A stretch of DNA of 64,000 nucleotides from Janibacter alkaliphilus (GCF_013408565.1 NZ_JACBZX010000001.1:1054001-1118000), one strand, 5' to 3'. Positions 8,519 to 18,043 are shown, numbered from the stretch's first letter. Made by a program: numbers and translations. Notes: generated from the sequence alone by a model not told the origin.

Positions 8519-8530
8519 TATGGTGAGGGC
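8519..8530 (+). promoter_or_regulatory. Leaderless promoter of the NUDIX gene
   Basis: The -10 hexamer TATGGT (8519-8524) ends exactly six bases before ATG 8531. Transcription should therefore start at or next to the start codon. No correctly spaced Shine-Dalgarno is present. Confidence 0.55.
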
Positions 8531-9013
8531 ATGACCTCGCCCGCCCCCGCCTCCAGGTCGCCGCGGCGCCTGCCCGCGGTGGAGGAGCGCAGCGCCGGCG
8601 GCGTCGTCGTCGACGTGCACGAGGGCGAGGCCCGGATCGCCGTCATCGCCCGGCGCAACCGGGCCGGACGGCTGGAGTGGTGCCTGCCCAAGGGGCACAT
8701 CGAGGGCGAGGAGACCCTCGTGGAGACGGCCGCCCGCGAGGTCGCCGAGGAGACCGGGATCGAGGCCCGGGTGCTCATCGAGCTGGGCACCATCGACTAC
8801 TGGTTCGCCACCCCGGACCGGCGGATCCACAAGTTCGTGCACCACTACCTGCTCGAGGCGATCGGCGGCTACCTGACCATCGACAACGACCCGGACCACG
8901 AGGCGGTCGACGTGGCCTGGCTCTCGCTGCGCGAGGCGCACCGCCACCTCACCTTCCCCAACGAACGACGGATCGCGAGGGAGGCGTGGCAGCGGCTCGC
9001 CGGCGAGGGCTGA
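8531..9013 (+). CDS. NUDIX hydrolase (MutT4-like)
   Basis: 160 residues. A complete NUDIX box is present: GHIEGEETLVE, then REVAEETGIE, with the Glu residues that bind metal. It hydrolyses nucleoside diphosphates linked to other groups; the substrate cannot be read from sequence. By position (divergent from pcnA, before DUF6049 and murJ) it corresponds to mycobacterial mutT4 (Rv3908). The 3' end overlaps the start of the DUF6049 gene by 28 bases. Confidence 0.92.
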   Translation: MTSPAPASRSPRRLPAVEERSAGGVVVDVHEGEARIAVIARRNRAGRLEWCLPKGHIEGEETLVETAAREVAEETGIEARVLIELGTIDYWFATPDRRIHKFVHHYLLEAIGGYLTIDNDPDHEAVDVAWLSLREAHRHLTFPNERRIAREAWQRLAGEG

Positions 9014-11037
9014 TCCGCGGGGCGGGCGCCCTGCTCGCCCTGTTGCTGACCACCCTGCTGCTGCCCCCGGCCGCGCTCGCCCGACCCGGCGGGGCCGGCG
9101 ACGTGGCCGACCTGCGCGTGGTGCTCACCGACATCACCCCGGTCGTCACCAGCGACGACGGCACCGCCCGGATCACCGCCGAGGTCAGCAACACCGGCAC
9201 CACCACGGTCGACGATGCGAGCATCAGCGTCGTCACCGGGCCGAGCGGGGTCTCGGCCACCGACTGGAGCGAGTCCGACGACCCGGTGCAGGGCAGCGCC
9301 CTGGACACCGCCGAGCCCGCCGCCCTGGGCCCGGGCGAGCAGACCACGGTACGCCTCGAGGTCGACGCCGCCGACCTGCTGCCCGGTCGCTCCTGGGGAG
9401 CGGCGCCGGTGAGCGTGCAGGTGGACCAGGCGCCCCGTGCGGTGCGCACCTTCCTCGGCGTCCACCGGGCCAAGGAGTACGAGCCGCTGCGCATGCTGTG
9501 GGGGGTCCCGGTGACCCTGCCGCACGACCGGCGGGTGGTCGGCGCCCCCGGAGCGGACCGCGAGGCAGGCTGGGAGAACGCGGTCGGCGAGGGCTCCCGG
9601 GTGGCCGAGCTGACCGATGAGAGCCCCGAGGACGGCGAGGTGTGGTTCCTCGACCCGACCGTGCTCGGCAGCGTGCCCGAGGGTCCGGCGCAGCCGGACT
9701 CCTTCGCCGGGGAGCGGGAGATCCGCGACGCCCGGGCTGAGGTCGTCCGGGAGAACCTGGACCCGGACGCGACCGTCGTGCTGCCGGACGCGGACGCCGA
9801 CATCGCCGCGGCGGCCGCCTCCGAGGAGTCGGCCGCGCTGGTCGACCCGCAGGTGACCTCCGGGCAGGAGCTCGCCGACGAGCTCGGCGCCACCGGCGAC
9901 CTGGCCTGGCCGGCGGACGGGATCGTCTCCCAGGACCGGGTCGCCGCCTACACGGACATGTACGGCCGGCAGCCGACCGTGGTGGTCCCCAGCACCTCCC
10001 TCCCTCAGGACGGCAGCCGCTCCAGCCCACGTCGCTCGGGGTCCGGGGCGCCGCTGCTCGTCGCCGACGCCACCCTCTCGGACACCGTGGGTGGGCTGAC
10101 CGGCACGCAGGACGCGGTGCTGGCCCGCCAGCGGGTCGTCGCCGAGACCGCGGAGATCCTCGCCCAGATGCCCGGCACCGGACGCAGCGTGCTGGTGCTG
10201 CCGGGCCGGGACAGCGAGCCCGACCCGCAGGCCTACGCGCAGGTGCGCGACGGCGCCACCGACATCCCCTGGCTGGAGAGCGCCACCCTCGAGGAGGTGC
10301 GCGCCGAGACCGCGGACGCGCCGGTGGTCGACCTGCCCGACACCGTCGCGGAGGCCGCCGACCTGCTGGCCGACGCCGACCCGCCGGCCGACCCCATCCT
10401 CAACGACTCCCGGGCCACCCGGCTCACCCGCGACCGGGAGGCGCTGCGCACCTACGCCTCGGTGCGCTCCGACGGCGCGGTGTGGGCCGAGGTGATGGGC
10501 TCCGCCTTCGGCCAGCTCGCCTCCGCCCGGTGGCGCGGCCACCTCTGGTCGTGGGGCCAGGCCGAAGGGGAGCTGCGGGAGGAGGCGACGCTGACCACGA
10601 ACGACCTCACCGTCTCCTCCGGCGACGTGAACTTCTTCGCCGACTCCGGACGGCTGCAGATCACCGTGGAGAACCACACCGACGTCGAGCTGCGCAACCT
10701 CCAGGTCACCCTCGAGCCGGGGCGCCCGGCGCTGCGGATCGAGCAGCAGCCCGAGCCGGTGACCGTCGGCCCCGGCTCCCGGCAGACCGTCACCGTCGAG
10801 GCGAGCGCCCTGGCCGCCGGCAACGTGCCGATCGAGATCCAGGTGGCCTCGCCCGACGGCGAGGTGCTCACCGCACCGGCCCAGCTCGACGCGCGGGTGC
10901 GGCCCACCGGTGACTGGATCTACTGGGTGCTCGGCGGCGCGGCCACGCTGCTCGTCGTCGCCGGGGTGTGGCGTACCGTGCGCAGGCGCGGCGACCGACC
11001 GGTGGCCACCAGCGGCCCGGAGGGACAGCACGGATGA
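8986..11037 (+). CDS. DUF6049-like secreted, membrane-anchored protein (Rv3909-type)
   Basis: 683 residues from GTG 8986, inside the end of the NUDIX gene, behind AGGGAGG. This start gives a proper signal peptide: an Arg-rich N-region, the hydrophobic stretch ALLALLLTTLLL and an AxA cleavage site near residue 30. A long extracytoplasmic region follows, with an early Ig-like segment (ARITAEVSNTGTTTVDD) and a late one (LQITVENHTDVELRNLQVTL). One C-terminal membrane helix (WIYWVLGGAATLLVVAGVW) ends in an Arg-rich tail. It overlaps murJ by ATGA. Function is not established; its invariant place before murJ suggests a cell-wall role. Confidence 0.88.
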   Translation: MAAARRRGLIRGAGALLALLLTTLLLPPAALARPGGAGDVADLRVVLTDITPVVTSDDGTARITAEVSNTGTTTVDDASISVVTGPSGVSATDWSESDDPVQGSALDTAEPAALGPGEQTTVRLEVDAADLLPGRSWGAAPVSVQVDQAPRAVRTFLGVHRAKEYEPLRMLWGVPVTLPHDRRVVGAPGADREAGWENAVGEGSRVAELTDESPEDGEVWFLDPTVLGSVPEGPAQPDSFAGEREIRDARAEVVRENLDPDATVVLPDADADIAAAAASEESAALVDPQVTSGQELADELGATGDLAWPADGIVSQDRVAAYTDMYGRQPTVVVPSTSLPQDGSRSSPRRSGSGAPLLVADATLSDTVGGLTGTQDAVLARQRVVAETAEILAQMPGTGRSVLVLPGRDSEPDPQAYAQVRDGATDIPWLESATLEEVRAETADAPVVDLPDTVAEAADLLADADPPADPILNDSRATRLTRDREALRTYASVRSDGAVWAEVMGSAFGQLASARWRGHLWSWGQAEGELREEATLTTNDLTVSSGDVNFFADSGRLQITVENHTDVELRNLQVTLEPGRPALRIEQQPEPVTVGPGSRQTVTVEASALAAGNVPIEIQVASPDGEVLTAPAQLDARVRPTGDWIYWVLGGAATLLVVAGVWRTVRRRGDRPVATSGPEGQHG

Positions 11038-12659
11038 GCGAGTCACGCACCCTGGCCCGCTCCGGCGCCGTGATGGCCGCCGGCACCCTGGCCTCCCGGG
11101 TGCTCGGGCTGGCCCGCAACGGCCTCACCGGGATGGTCGTCGGGGTCACGCTCATCGCCGCGGACGCCTGGAACGCGGCCAACACGCTGCCGAACATCTT
11201 CCACCTGCTGCTGGCCGGCGGAGTGCTCAACGCCGTCATCGTCCCGCAGATCACCAAGGCGATGCGGCACGAGGACGGCGGGGTCGAGTACGTCAACCGG
11301 CTGCTGACCCTGGCGATGACCATCATGGGCGTCACCACCCTGGTGCTCACCCTGGCCGCGCCGCTGCTCGTCGACCTCGTCGTCGCCAGCAGCTGGGACG
11401 CCGAGTCCCGGACCCTGGCCACCGCCTTCGCCGTGATCTGCCTCCCGCAGGTCTTCTTCTACGGCCTCTACACGCTGCTGGGGCAGGTGCTCACCGCCAA
11501 CGAGCGGTTCGCCGCCTTCATGTGGGCCCCGGCCCTGGCCAACGTCGTCGCCATCGCCGGGCTCGGCTGGTTCCTCGTCACCGACGCCCCGCTGCAGGCC
11601 GGCGTCGAGCAGTGGACGCCGACGATGATCGGGGTGCTCGCCGGCTCGGCCACCATCTCCATCGCGGTGCAGGCCTTCGCCCTGGTCCCGCCGTTGCGCG
11701 CGATCGGCTTCCGCTACCGCCCGGTGTGGGGCATCCGCGGCAGCGGCCTGGGCGCCGCCTCGCGGATGGCATTGTGGGCCTTCTCCGCGGTGGCGATCAG
11801 CCAGCTGGCCTACTTCCTCACCACCCGGGTGCTCACCGGAGCCTCCTACGAGGCCCAGCAGGCCGGCGACCAGGCGGCCGGGATCTTCGCCTACAGCAAC
11901 GCCTTCCTGCTCTTCATGCTGCCGCACAGCCTGATCACGGTGAGCCTGGTGACCGCGCTCTTCACCCGGCTCTCGAACGCGGTGCACGACCGGGACGTGC
12001 CCCGGGTGACCGCCGACCTGCGGCGCGGCCTGCGCCTGCCCGCGGTGGTCCTCGTCCCCGGGACCACCGCGATGATCGTGCTCGCGCCGCACCTGCTGCA
12101 GGTGATCCTGCCCGGCAACGACCGCAGCTCGACCGACGCCGTGGTCGGGGTGCTCGTGGCGATGGCCGTCGGCCTGCTGCCCTACAGCTGGTTCTACCTC
12201 GTGCAGCGCGCCTACTACGCGCACGAGGACGGGCGCACCCCCTTCTACCTGCAGCTGGTGGTCACCGTCATCGCGGTGAGCTTCACCCTCTTCGCCGCCA
12301 CCCGGGCGCCGGCCGACTCGGCCACCTGGGTGGGGGTCGGGCAGACGCTGAGCAACCTCGTCGCCGCGGTGCTCGGCTTCACCCTGCTGCGCCGCTCGCT
12401 CGGGCCGCTGGGGCTGTCCTCGGTGGTGCAGCAGTACGTGCGGCTCGGGGTGGCCACGCTGATCGCCACCGTCCTCGCCTGGGGCCTGGTCCGGCTGCTG
12501 GACGCGGTGCTGCCCCCGGGCTGGTGGTCGGCGGTGGTGATCTGCACCCTGGGCGGCGGGCTGCTGCTCGCGGTGACCCTGGCCCTGGCCGCGCGGATGC
12601 GGGTCAGCGAGGTCACCGAGCTGCTCGCCCCGGTGCTGCGCCGCCTCGGACGCGCCTGA
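11034..12659 (+). CDS. murJ: Lipid II flippase MurJ
   Basis: 541 residues from ATG 11034, overlapping the upstream stop as ATGA, with GGAGGG nine bases before. It is an integral membrane protein of the MOP/MviN family with about 14 hydrophobic helices. It moves lipid II to the outer face for peptidoglycan synthesis. The N-terminus (GAVMAAGTLASRVLGLARNGLTG) and loop residues such as ALFTRLSNAVHDRD fit MurJ. In mycobacteria murJ is fused to a pseudokinase domain; here the frame ends at 12659 and the pseudokinase is the next, separate gene. Confidence 0.96.
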   Translation: MSESRTLARSGAVMAAGTLASRVLGLARNGLTGMVVGVTLIAADAWNAANTLPNIFHLLLAGGVLNAVIVPQITKAMRHEDGGVEYVNRLLTLAMTIMGVTTLVLTLAAPLLVDLVVASSWDAESRTLATAFAVICLPQVFFYGLYTLLGQVLTANERFAAFMWAPALANVVAIAGLGWFLVTDAPLQAGVEQWTPTMIGVLAGSATISIAVQAFALVPPLRAIGFRYRPVWGIRGSGLGAASRMALWAFSAVAISQLAYFLTTRVLTGASYEAQQAGDQAAGIFAYSNAFLLFMLPHSLITVSLVTALFTRLSNAVHDRDVPRVTADLRRGLRLPAVVLVPGTTAMIVLAPHLLQVILPGNDRSSTDAVVGVLVAMAVGLLPYSWFYLVQRAYYAHEDGRTPFYLQLVVTVIAVSFTLFAATRAPADSATWVGVGQTLSNLVAAVLGFTLLRRSLGPLGLSSVVQQYVRLGVATLIATVLAWGLVRLLDAVLPPGWWSAVVICTLGGGLLLAVTLALAARMRVSEVTELLAPVLRRLGRA

Positions 12660-12706
12660 GCCGGACGCGCCCGTCCCACGTACCGGACCGGGTCGCCCGG
12701 TGGACC

Positions 12707-12712
12707 TAGGAT
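12707..12712 (+). promoter_or_regulatory. -10 element before the pseudokinase gene
   Basis: TAGGAT 36 bases before GTG 12748, followed by a GAAAGGG ribosome-binding site at 12734-12740. It suggests a promoter for the pseudokinase-sigM group separate from murJ. Confidence 0.45.
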
Positions 12713-12747
12713 GGCGCGGCAAGCACCCCGCGACGAAAGGGTCATCC

Positions 12748-14922
12748 GTGCCTGGTGCGTCCTCCGTGAGCCCCGGGAGCGAGCTCGGCCGCTACACCCT
12801 CGGGCAGCGTCTCGAGACCCGCCCCGGCGGCGAGCGCTGGTCCGCCCACGACACGATCCTCGACCGCGACGTCAGCCTGCTGGTCATGCCGGCCGGCGAC
12901 GTCTCCACCGAGGCGGCGGTCGACGCCGCCCGCCGCGCCGCCGGGATCGAGGCGCCGCAGCTGGTCCGCATCCTCGACGTCGGCCAGGAGGGGGACCTCG
13001 CCTTCGTCGCCGAGGACCGTCTCGGCGACGCCCGCACCCTGACCGAGCTCGTCGGCGAGCACGGGCTGCCGGCCGAGGAGGTCCGCCGGATCGTCGGCGA
13101 GGTCGCCACCGGGGTCGAGGCGGCCCGGACCCGCGGGCTGCACCACCTGGCCCTCGGCCCCGGCTCGGTGCTGCTCACCGAGGACGGCCGGGTCAAGGTG
13201 CGCGGCATGGCCACCGCCGCGGCGCTCGACGGCGTCGAGACCGAGGGCGAGGAGGCCAGCCGGGAGGACGCCACGGCGATCGTCGCGCTGGCCTACGCCG
13301 GGCTCACCGGGACCTGGCCGCTGCCCGGCCAGGACAGCGGTCTGCCTCCCGCCGAGCGCAGCGGCAGCGGGCTGCGTCCCCCGTCGGCCGTGGCCGTCGG
13401 CGTGCCCGGCGACCTCGACACCATCTGCCGGGAGACCCTCGCCGAGGGCTCCGGCCCGGACTCCCCCGGCGACCTGGCCGCACAGATCGCGCCGTGGTCC
13501 CGGATCCCGCTCAGCGGCGACGCCGTGGCCACCACCGGCGACCAGGTCGCCAGCACCCCGCTGGGTGACCAGGGCGACGCGGAGGCCACCGCGGCCCTGC
13601 CCACGAGCACCCCCGACGAGGACGAGCCCACCCGGGTGGTGGACACCGACGCCACCCGACCGATCGCCGCCGGCGCCGCGGCCTGGATCGGCCGCCGGGC
13701 CAACCGCCTCAAGGAGCGCCGCGCCGGGGTGACCCCGCGCACCGAGCCGGGCACGGACGAGGCGGCCCGCACGGACGAGGCCAGCAGCACCGACGACGGT
13801 GCCGCCGCCAGCACCGGGAGCACGTCCGGGACGGGCCCGGCTCGTGGCGCCGGGAGCACCACGGGCGCTGCTGCGGGAGCCGCTGCTGCAGGAGCCGGGG
13901 CCGCGGGCGCCGGTGCCGCCGCGGCCACCGCCGGCTCCGGCCGGGCACGGCCCGGGGAGCGTGACGAGGACACCACCGTCCTGGAGCCGCTGGACCGCGA
14001 CGACCAGGACCGGGGCGCCGACCAGGCCGGGGCCGACGACGAGGGCCGCTCGGAGCACCGCGGGGCGAAGGTGGCCGCCGCGGGCGCCGGGGCCGTCGGC
14101 GCCGCCGCCAGCGGGGCCGGTGCCGTGGGCAGCCGGCTCGGCCACGCCGCCCGCTCGGCCGGCGAGCGCTCCCGGGACGCCGTCGCCGACCGGCGGGCCC
14201 GCCGGGCCGCGCTGCGCGAGGACGAGGAGACCACCGAGTCGCTGCAGGCCAGCCCCAGCCGGGCCGAGCTGGACCCGCCGCTGCCGCTGCTGCCCGGCGG
14301 CAGCGGGGACCCGCCCTCGCGGGCCCAGTCGAACACCGTCTTCACCCTCATGGTCGCGCTCGTCGTCGCCGCGCTCGTCGTCGGCCTCGTCGGGGTCTCC
14401 CGGATCGGCGAGAACACCGACCTCGAGGCGATCCTCGGCAGCGACCAGACCGCTGTGGCCACGACCACCGAGGAGGGTGGCGGCGGCTCCGACGCCGAGG
14501 CCTACGGGGTGATCAACGCCGCCGGCTTCGACCCGCAGGGTGACCAGCAGGAGCACGAGGCCGAGGCGCCGCGGGTCTACGACGGCGACGACGGCACGAC
14601 CTGGACCACCGAGGGCTACGAGGCGGAGAACTTCGGCGGCACCAAGGAGGGCGTCGGGGTCACCATCGACCTGGGCCAGCCGGTGAGCATCAGCGAGGTG
14701 ACGATCACCCTGCCGCAGGCGAACGAGGCGACGGTCTACGCCGGGGACGCCCCGACCAACGAGGGCACCGTCATCGGCCAGTCCAACGGCCAGACCGGTG
14801 CGGTCGACCTGCGGGTGGCCGAGCCGGTGGAGGCGCAGTACGTCACCGTGTGGTTCACCTCCACCGTGCCCTCGGACGACGGCTACCACCGGGCCTACCT
14901 CTCCGAGATCGCGGTGCGCTGA
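12748..14922 (+). CDS. Membrane pseudokinase, separate counterpart of the mycobacterial MurJ C-terminal region
   Basis: 724 residues from GTG 12748, chosen for the GAAAGGG site eight bases upstream; the earlier in-frame ATG has none. Residues 10-240 follow a Ser/Thr kinase outline (GRYTLGQRLE) but catalytic residues are gone. The ATP-lysine position reads DVSLLVMP, HRDxKPxN reads HHLALGPGS and DFG reads RGM. A low-complexity Ala/Gly/Glu linker follows, then a membrane helix at about 530-552. The outer domain (about 585-724: TTWTTEGYE, GVTIDLGQPVSISEVTI, AQYVTVWFT) looks discoidin-like. It probably docks phospho-signalling partners such as FhaA next to MurJ, as known in mycobacteria. Confidence 0.9.
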   Translation: MPGASSVSPGSELGRYTLGQRLETRPGGERWSAHDTILDRDVSLLVMPAGDVSTEAAVDAARRAAGIEAPQLVRILDVGQEGDLAFVAEDRLGDARTLTELVGEHGLPAEEVRRIVGEVATGVEAARTRGLHHLALGPGSVLLTEDGRVKVRGMATAAALDGVETEGEEASREDATAIVALAYAGLTGTWPLPGQDSGLPPAERSGSGLRPPSAVAVGVPGDLDTICRETLAEGSGPDSPGDLAAQIAPWSRIPLSGDAVATTGDQVASTPLGDQGDAEATAALPTSTPDEDEPTRVVDTDATRPIAAGAAAWIGRRANRLKERRAGVTPRTEPGTDEAARTDEASSTDDGAAASTGSTSGTGPARGAGSTTGAAAGAAAAGAGAAGAGAAAATAGSGRARPGERDEDTTVLEPLDRDDQDRGADQAGADDEGRSEHRGAKVAAAGAGAVGAAASGAGAVGSRLGHAARSAGERSRDAVADRRARRAALREDEETTESLQASPSRAELDPPLPLLPGGSGDPPSRAQSNTVFTLMVALVVAALVVGLVGVSRIGENTDLEAILGSDQTAVATTTEEGGGGSDAEAYGVINAAGFDPQGDQQEHEAEAPRVYDGDDGTTWTTEGYEAENFGGTKEGVGVTIDLGQPVSISEVTITLPQANEATVYAGDAPTNEGTVIGQSNGQTGAVDLRVAEPVEAQYVTVWFTSTVPSDDGYHRAYLSEIAVR

Positions 14923-14933
14923 CCAGCCTCGGC

Positions 14934-15584
14934 ATGAGCGACCGACCGCTGGAGCGGCTCGACGACCGCGAGCTGCTGGAGCGGCACGTCGCCGGCGACC
15001 CGGAGGCCTTCGGCGAGCTCTTCCGCCGGCACCGCGACCGGATGTGGGCGGTGGCGGTCCGGGTGTGCGGCGACCCGGAGCTGGCCGCCGACGCCGTCCA
15101 GGACGGCTTCGTCGCCGCCTTCCGCCGGGCCGGCTCCTACCGCGGGGACGCGGCGGTGACCACCTGGCTGCACCGGGTCGTCGTCAACGCCTGCCTCGAC
15201 CTGCTGCGCCGGGCGCGACCGACCGTCGAGCTCACCGACCAGCAGCTGGAGCGCACGCCGGCCGGCGGCGACCCGCAGGCGGCCGTGGACGCGCGCCTGG
15301 TCGTCCACGAGGCCCTGGCCGGGCTGCCCGAGCCGCAGCGGCTGGCCCTGGTGCTCGTCGATCTGCACGGGCTGCCGGTGGCCGAGGCCGCCGCCGTGCT
15401 CGAGGTGGCCGAGGGGACGGTGAAGTCGCGCTGCGCCCGCGGGCGCCGGGAGCTGGCGGCCCGGCTCGGACCGAGCCTGGGCCGGCCCGCCGCGGGAACC
15501 TCGACGACCCCGCCCGCGTCTGACCATGGAGAGGGCCCGCACCCGGACCCTGGCACCGACGACGTGACGAAGGGGTGGGGATGA
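14934..15584 (+). CDS. sigM: ECF RNA polymerase sigma factor SigM-like
   Basis: 216 residues. Sigma region 2 is seen in DPEAFGELFRRHRDRMWAVAV and ADAVQDGFVAAFRRAGSYRG. Region 4 is seen in LPEPQRLALVLVDLHGLPVAEAA and AEGTVKSRCARGRREL. It directs RNA polymerase to stress or envelope promoters when released by its anti-sigma factor. ATG 14934 follows the pseudokinase stop by 11 bases with no clear Shine-Dalgarno. The next gene overlaps as ATGA. Position matches Rv3911 (sigM). A disordered C-terminal tail of about 40 residues extends past region 4. Confidence 0.93.
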   Translation: MSDRPLERLDDRELLERHVAGDPEAFGELFRRHRDRMWAVAVRVCGDPELAADAVQDGFVAAFRRAGSYRGDAAVTTWLHRVVVNACLDLLRRARPTVELTDQQLERTPAGGDPQAAVDARLVVHEALAGLPEPQRLALVLVDLHGLPVAEAAAVLEVAEGTVKSRCARGRRELAARLGPSLGRPAAGTSTTPPASDHGEGPHPDPGTDDVTKGWG

Positions 15585-16513
15585 GCGAGCACCGGCCCGG
15601 CACGGGCGACGAGCCGGACCCCACCGGGGTGCGCGAGCTGCTGTCCGGGCTGCCGGACCCCGGGCCGATGCCCGACGACGTCGCGGCGCGGATCAGCGCC
15701 CGGCTGCGGGCGGAGCAGGAGCAGAGCAGCGCGCCCGGAGAGTCGGCAGGAGCCGGCGGGTCGACGGAGCGCGAGGCCGCAGGTGTCCACGCGCCGAGCA
15801 CCCACCCCGGAGGCGGCGGCTCCCAGGACGACGGCTCGACCCAGGACCGCGACGGGGCGGCACTCGTCGTGCCGCTCACCGGCGGCCAGGGCACGAGCGG
15901 GTCGGGCCCCGCCCGCCGCACGAGGTCCTCGGCGCCGCGGTGGATCGGCGGTCTGGCTGCGGCCGCCGCCCTGGTCCTCGGGGGCGGGCTGGCGATCCAG
16001 CAGCTCGGCGACGGCGGGGATGCCGCGGTGAGCGGGGACGCGGCCGAGGCGCCCTCGGCCCAGGCGGCCCCGTCGACCGCGACGACGAGCGCGGCCGAGC
16101 CCGAGGCCCCGGAGGGCGCAGCCGATGAGGGGCTGTCCACGGCCACCGGGTCCTCGGCCACCGGGTCCTCGACCACCAAGGGCTCCTCCACCAGCGCGGT
16201 ACCGCAGAGCACCGACCGCTACTACGTGATGAGCCACGACTTCACGACCGCGGAGCTGGAGGATGTCGCCGCCGGCCGCCGGGGAGACCTCAACCCCGAT
16301 CCCACGATCTCGCCGATCGGCCCGGGCAGCATCGACTGCGCAGGGCCGATCACCGCCGCGACCGAGGGCACCGGGTGGGATCCGGGCACCTGGGTGCAGG
16401 CCAGCCTCGACGGCGAGCCGGCGCTGGTCGTGGCCGGCGGCGCGGACGAGCCCGAGGTCCGGGTGTACGACCCGGTCACGTGCGCCGAGCGGCAGCGCAT
16501 CGGACCAGGCTAG
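15581..16513 (+). CDS. Membrane anti-sigma factor for SigM (RsmA-like)
   Basis: 310 residues from ATG 15581, overlapping the sigM stop by four bases (ATGA). GTG two codons earlier is an alternative. The N-terminal 50 residues (VRELLSGLPDPGPMPDDVAARISARLRAEQE) are the short sigma-binding segment typical of these factors. A Ser/Thr/Gly linker leads to one membrane helix (WIGGLAAAAALVLGGGLAI, about residues 122-140). The outer region, about 170 residues with two cysteines (SIDCAGP and VTCAERQ), probably senses an envelope signal. The assignment rests on topology and gene order (Rv3912). Confidence 0.85.
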   Translation: MSEHRPGTGDEPDPTGVRELLSGLPDPGPMPDDVAARISARLRAEQEQSSAPGESAGAGGSTEREAAGVHAPSTHPGGGGSQDDGSTQDRDGAALVVPLTGGQGTSGSGPARRTRSSAPRWIGGLAAAAALVLGGGLAIQQLGDGGDAAVSGDAAEAPSAQAAPSTATTSAAEPEAPEGAADEGLSTATGSSATGSSTTKGSSTSAVPQSTDRYYVMSHDFTTAELEDVAAGRRGDLNPDPTISPIGPGSIDCAGPITAATEGTGWDPGTWVQASLDGEPALVVAGGADEPEVRVYDPVTCAERQRIGPG

Positions 16514-16530
16514 GGCCGCTCCTGCGCGCG

Positions 16531-16557
16531 GGAATGCCTCCGTCCTACGATGACGTT
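16531..16557 (+). promoter_or_regulatory. SigR/SigH-type promoter candidate before trxB
   Basis: GGAAT at 16531-16535 and GTT at 16555-16557 are separated by 19 bases, close to the GGAAT-N18-GTT pattern known for actinobacterial thiol-stress sigma factors, which commonly drive trxBA. A housekeeping-like TACGAT (16546-16551) lies inside it. Confidence 0.5.
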
Positions 16558-16619
16558 GACGCCAAGGACGCCCCAGATCATGGGGTCCGACGACCATCTC
16601 GACCCGAGGACTGCTGCTC

Positions 16620-17660
16620 GTGACCGCCGACGCCCCCGCCACCGACGTCCGCGACGTCGTCATCATCGGCTCCGGCCCCGCCGGCTACACCGCCGCCGTC
16701 TACGCGGCCCGGGCCAACCTGCGCCCGCTGCTCATCGAGGGTTCGGTGACCGCCGGTGGCGCGCTGATGAACACCACCGACGTGGAGAACTTCCCCGGCT
16801 TCACCGACGGCATCATGGGACCGGACCTCATGCTGGCCATGCGGGCCCAGGCCGAGCGCTTCGGCGCCGAGATCATCACCGACGACGTCACCGCGGTCTC
16901 GCTCGACGGGCCGGTGAAGACCGTCACCGACAGCGAGGGCACCACCTATCTGACGCACGCGGTCATCCTGGCCATGGGCTCGGCCTACCGTGAGCTCGGG
17001 CTGCCCGACGAGAAGCGGCTCTCCGGTCACGGGGTCAGCTGGTGCGCGACCTGCGACGGCTTCTTCTTCCGCGACCAGGACATCGTCGTCGTCGGCGGCG
17101 GCGACTCGGCCGTCGAGGAGGCGACCTTCCTGACGAAGTTCGCCCGGACCGTGACCATCGTGCACCGCCGCGACGAGCTGCGGGCCAGCAAGATCATGGC
17201 CGAGCGGGCGCTGAGCAACGAGAAGATCCGTTTCGCGTGGAACAGCGAGGTGGCGCAGATCCACGGCGACGACAAGCTGAGCGGTCTCACCCTTCGCGAC
17301 ACGGTCACCGGCGAGACCCGGCAGATCGAGGCCACCGGCCTCTTCGTCGCCATCGGCCACGACCCGCGCAACGAGCTACTCACCGGCACCGACGACCTCA
17401 CCCGGGTCCGTCTCGACGACGAGGGCTACGTGCTCGTCGAGGGGCGCTCCACCCGGACCAACCTCGACGGCGTCTTCGCCTGCGGCGACCTCGTCGACCA
17501 CACCTACCGCCAGGCCATCACCGCCGCCGGGTCCGGGTGCTCCGCCGCCCTGGACGCCGAGCGCTGGCTGGCCGCCCGCGACGAGGCCGGCGCCCCGGCC
17601 GCGGACCAGGCGCTCATCGGCCAGCCCGACCCGGTCGCCGGCACCGTCGGCGCCCGCTGA
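16620..17660 (+). CDS. trxB: Thioredoxin-disulfide reductase
   Basis: 346 residues from GTG 16620, with GAGGA ten bases upstream. A flavoprotein that passes electrons from NADPH to thioredoxin in the cytosol. The FAD-binding [15 protein letters not shown] lies near the N-terminus. The redox-active pair is in [11 protein letters not shown] (Cys near 142 and 145). The NADPH site is [12 protein letters not shown], and the C-terminal FAD motif is [22 protein letters not shown]. trxA follows after 59 bases and the two are expected to be induced by disulfide stress. Confidence 0.98.
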   Translation: MTADAPATDVRDVVIIGSGPAGYTAAVYAARANLRPLLIEGSVTAGGALMNTTDVENFPGFTDGIMGPDLMLAMRAQAERFGAEIITDDVTAVSLDGPVKTVTDSEGTTYLTHAVILAMGSAYRELGLPDEKRLSGHGVSWCATCDGFFFRDQDIVVVGGGDSAVEEATFLTKFARTVTIVHRRDELRASKIMAERALSNEKIRFAWNSEVAQIHGDDKLSGLTLRDTVTGETRQIEATGLFVAIGHDPRNELLTGTDDLTRVRLDDEGYVLVEGRSTRTNLDGVFACGDLVDHTYRQAITAAGSGCSAALDAERWLAARDEAGAPAADQALIGQPDPVAGTVGAR

Positions 17661-17719
17661 CCCGGCTCCGGCCGACCCACCGAACCCACGAGAACCACCG
17701 AACAGCGAGAGGAACCCTC

Positions 17720-18043
17720 ATGGCCACCACGCAGACCAGCGACGCCACCTTCGACAAGGACGTCCTGCAGAACGACAAGCCCGTGCTCGTCGACTTCTGG
17801 GCGCCCTGGTGCGGCCCGTGCCGCGCCGTCGCCCCGGTGCTCGAGGAGCTCTCCGGCCAGTACGAGGGCAAGCTCGACATCGTCAAGCTCAACACGGACG
17901 AGAACCCGCAGATCACCGCGCGGTACGGCATCACCTCGATCCCGGCGATGTACGTCTACCAGAACGGCGAGGTCGTCAAGACCCTCACCGGCGCCATGCC
18001 GAAGCCCAAGCTGGTCAAGGAGATCGAGCCCTTCATCGGCTGA
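17720..18043 (+). CDS. trxA: Thioredoxin
   Basis: 107 residues from ATG 17720 behind AGAGGA. The active site WCGPC starts at residue 30. The cis-proline loop is in TSIPAMYVYQNGE. Length and sequence are those of a normal cytosolic thioredoxin that reduces protein disulfides and is recharged by the adjacent TrxB. A strong hairpin terminator follows at 18061-18094. In the conserved order cwlM would come next; it is absent here. Confidence 0.98.
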   Translation: MATTQTSDATFDKDVLQNDKPVLVDFWAPWCGPCRAVAPVLEELSGQYEGKLDIVKLNTDENPQITARYGITSIPAMYVYQNGEVVKTLTGAMPKPKLVKEIEPFIG

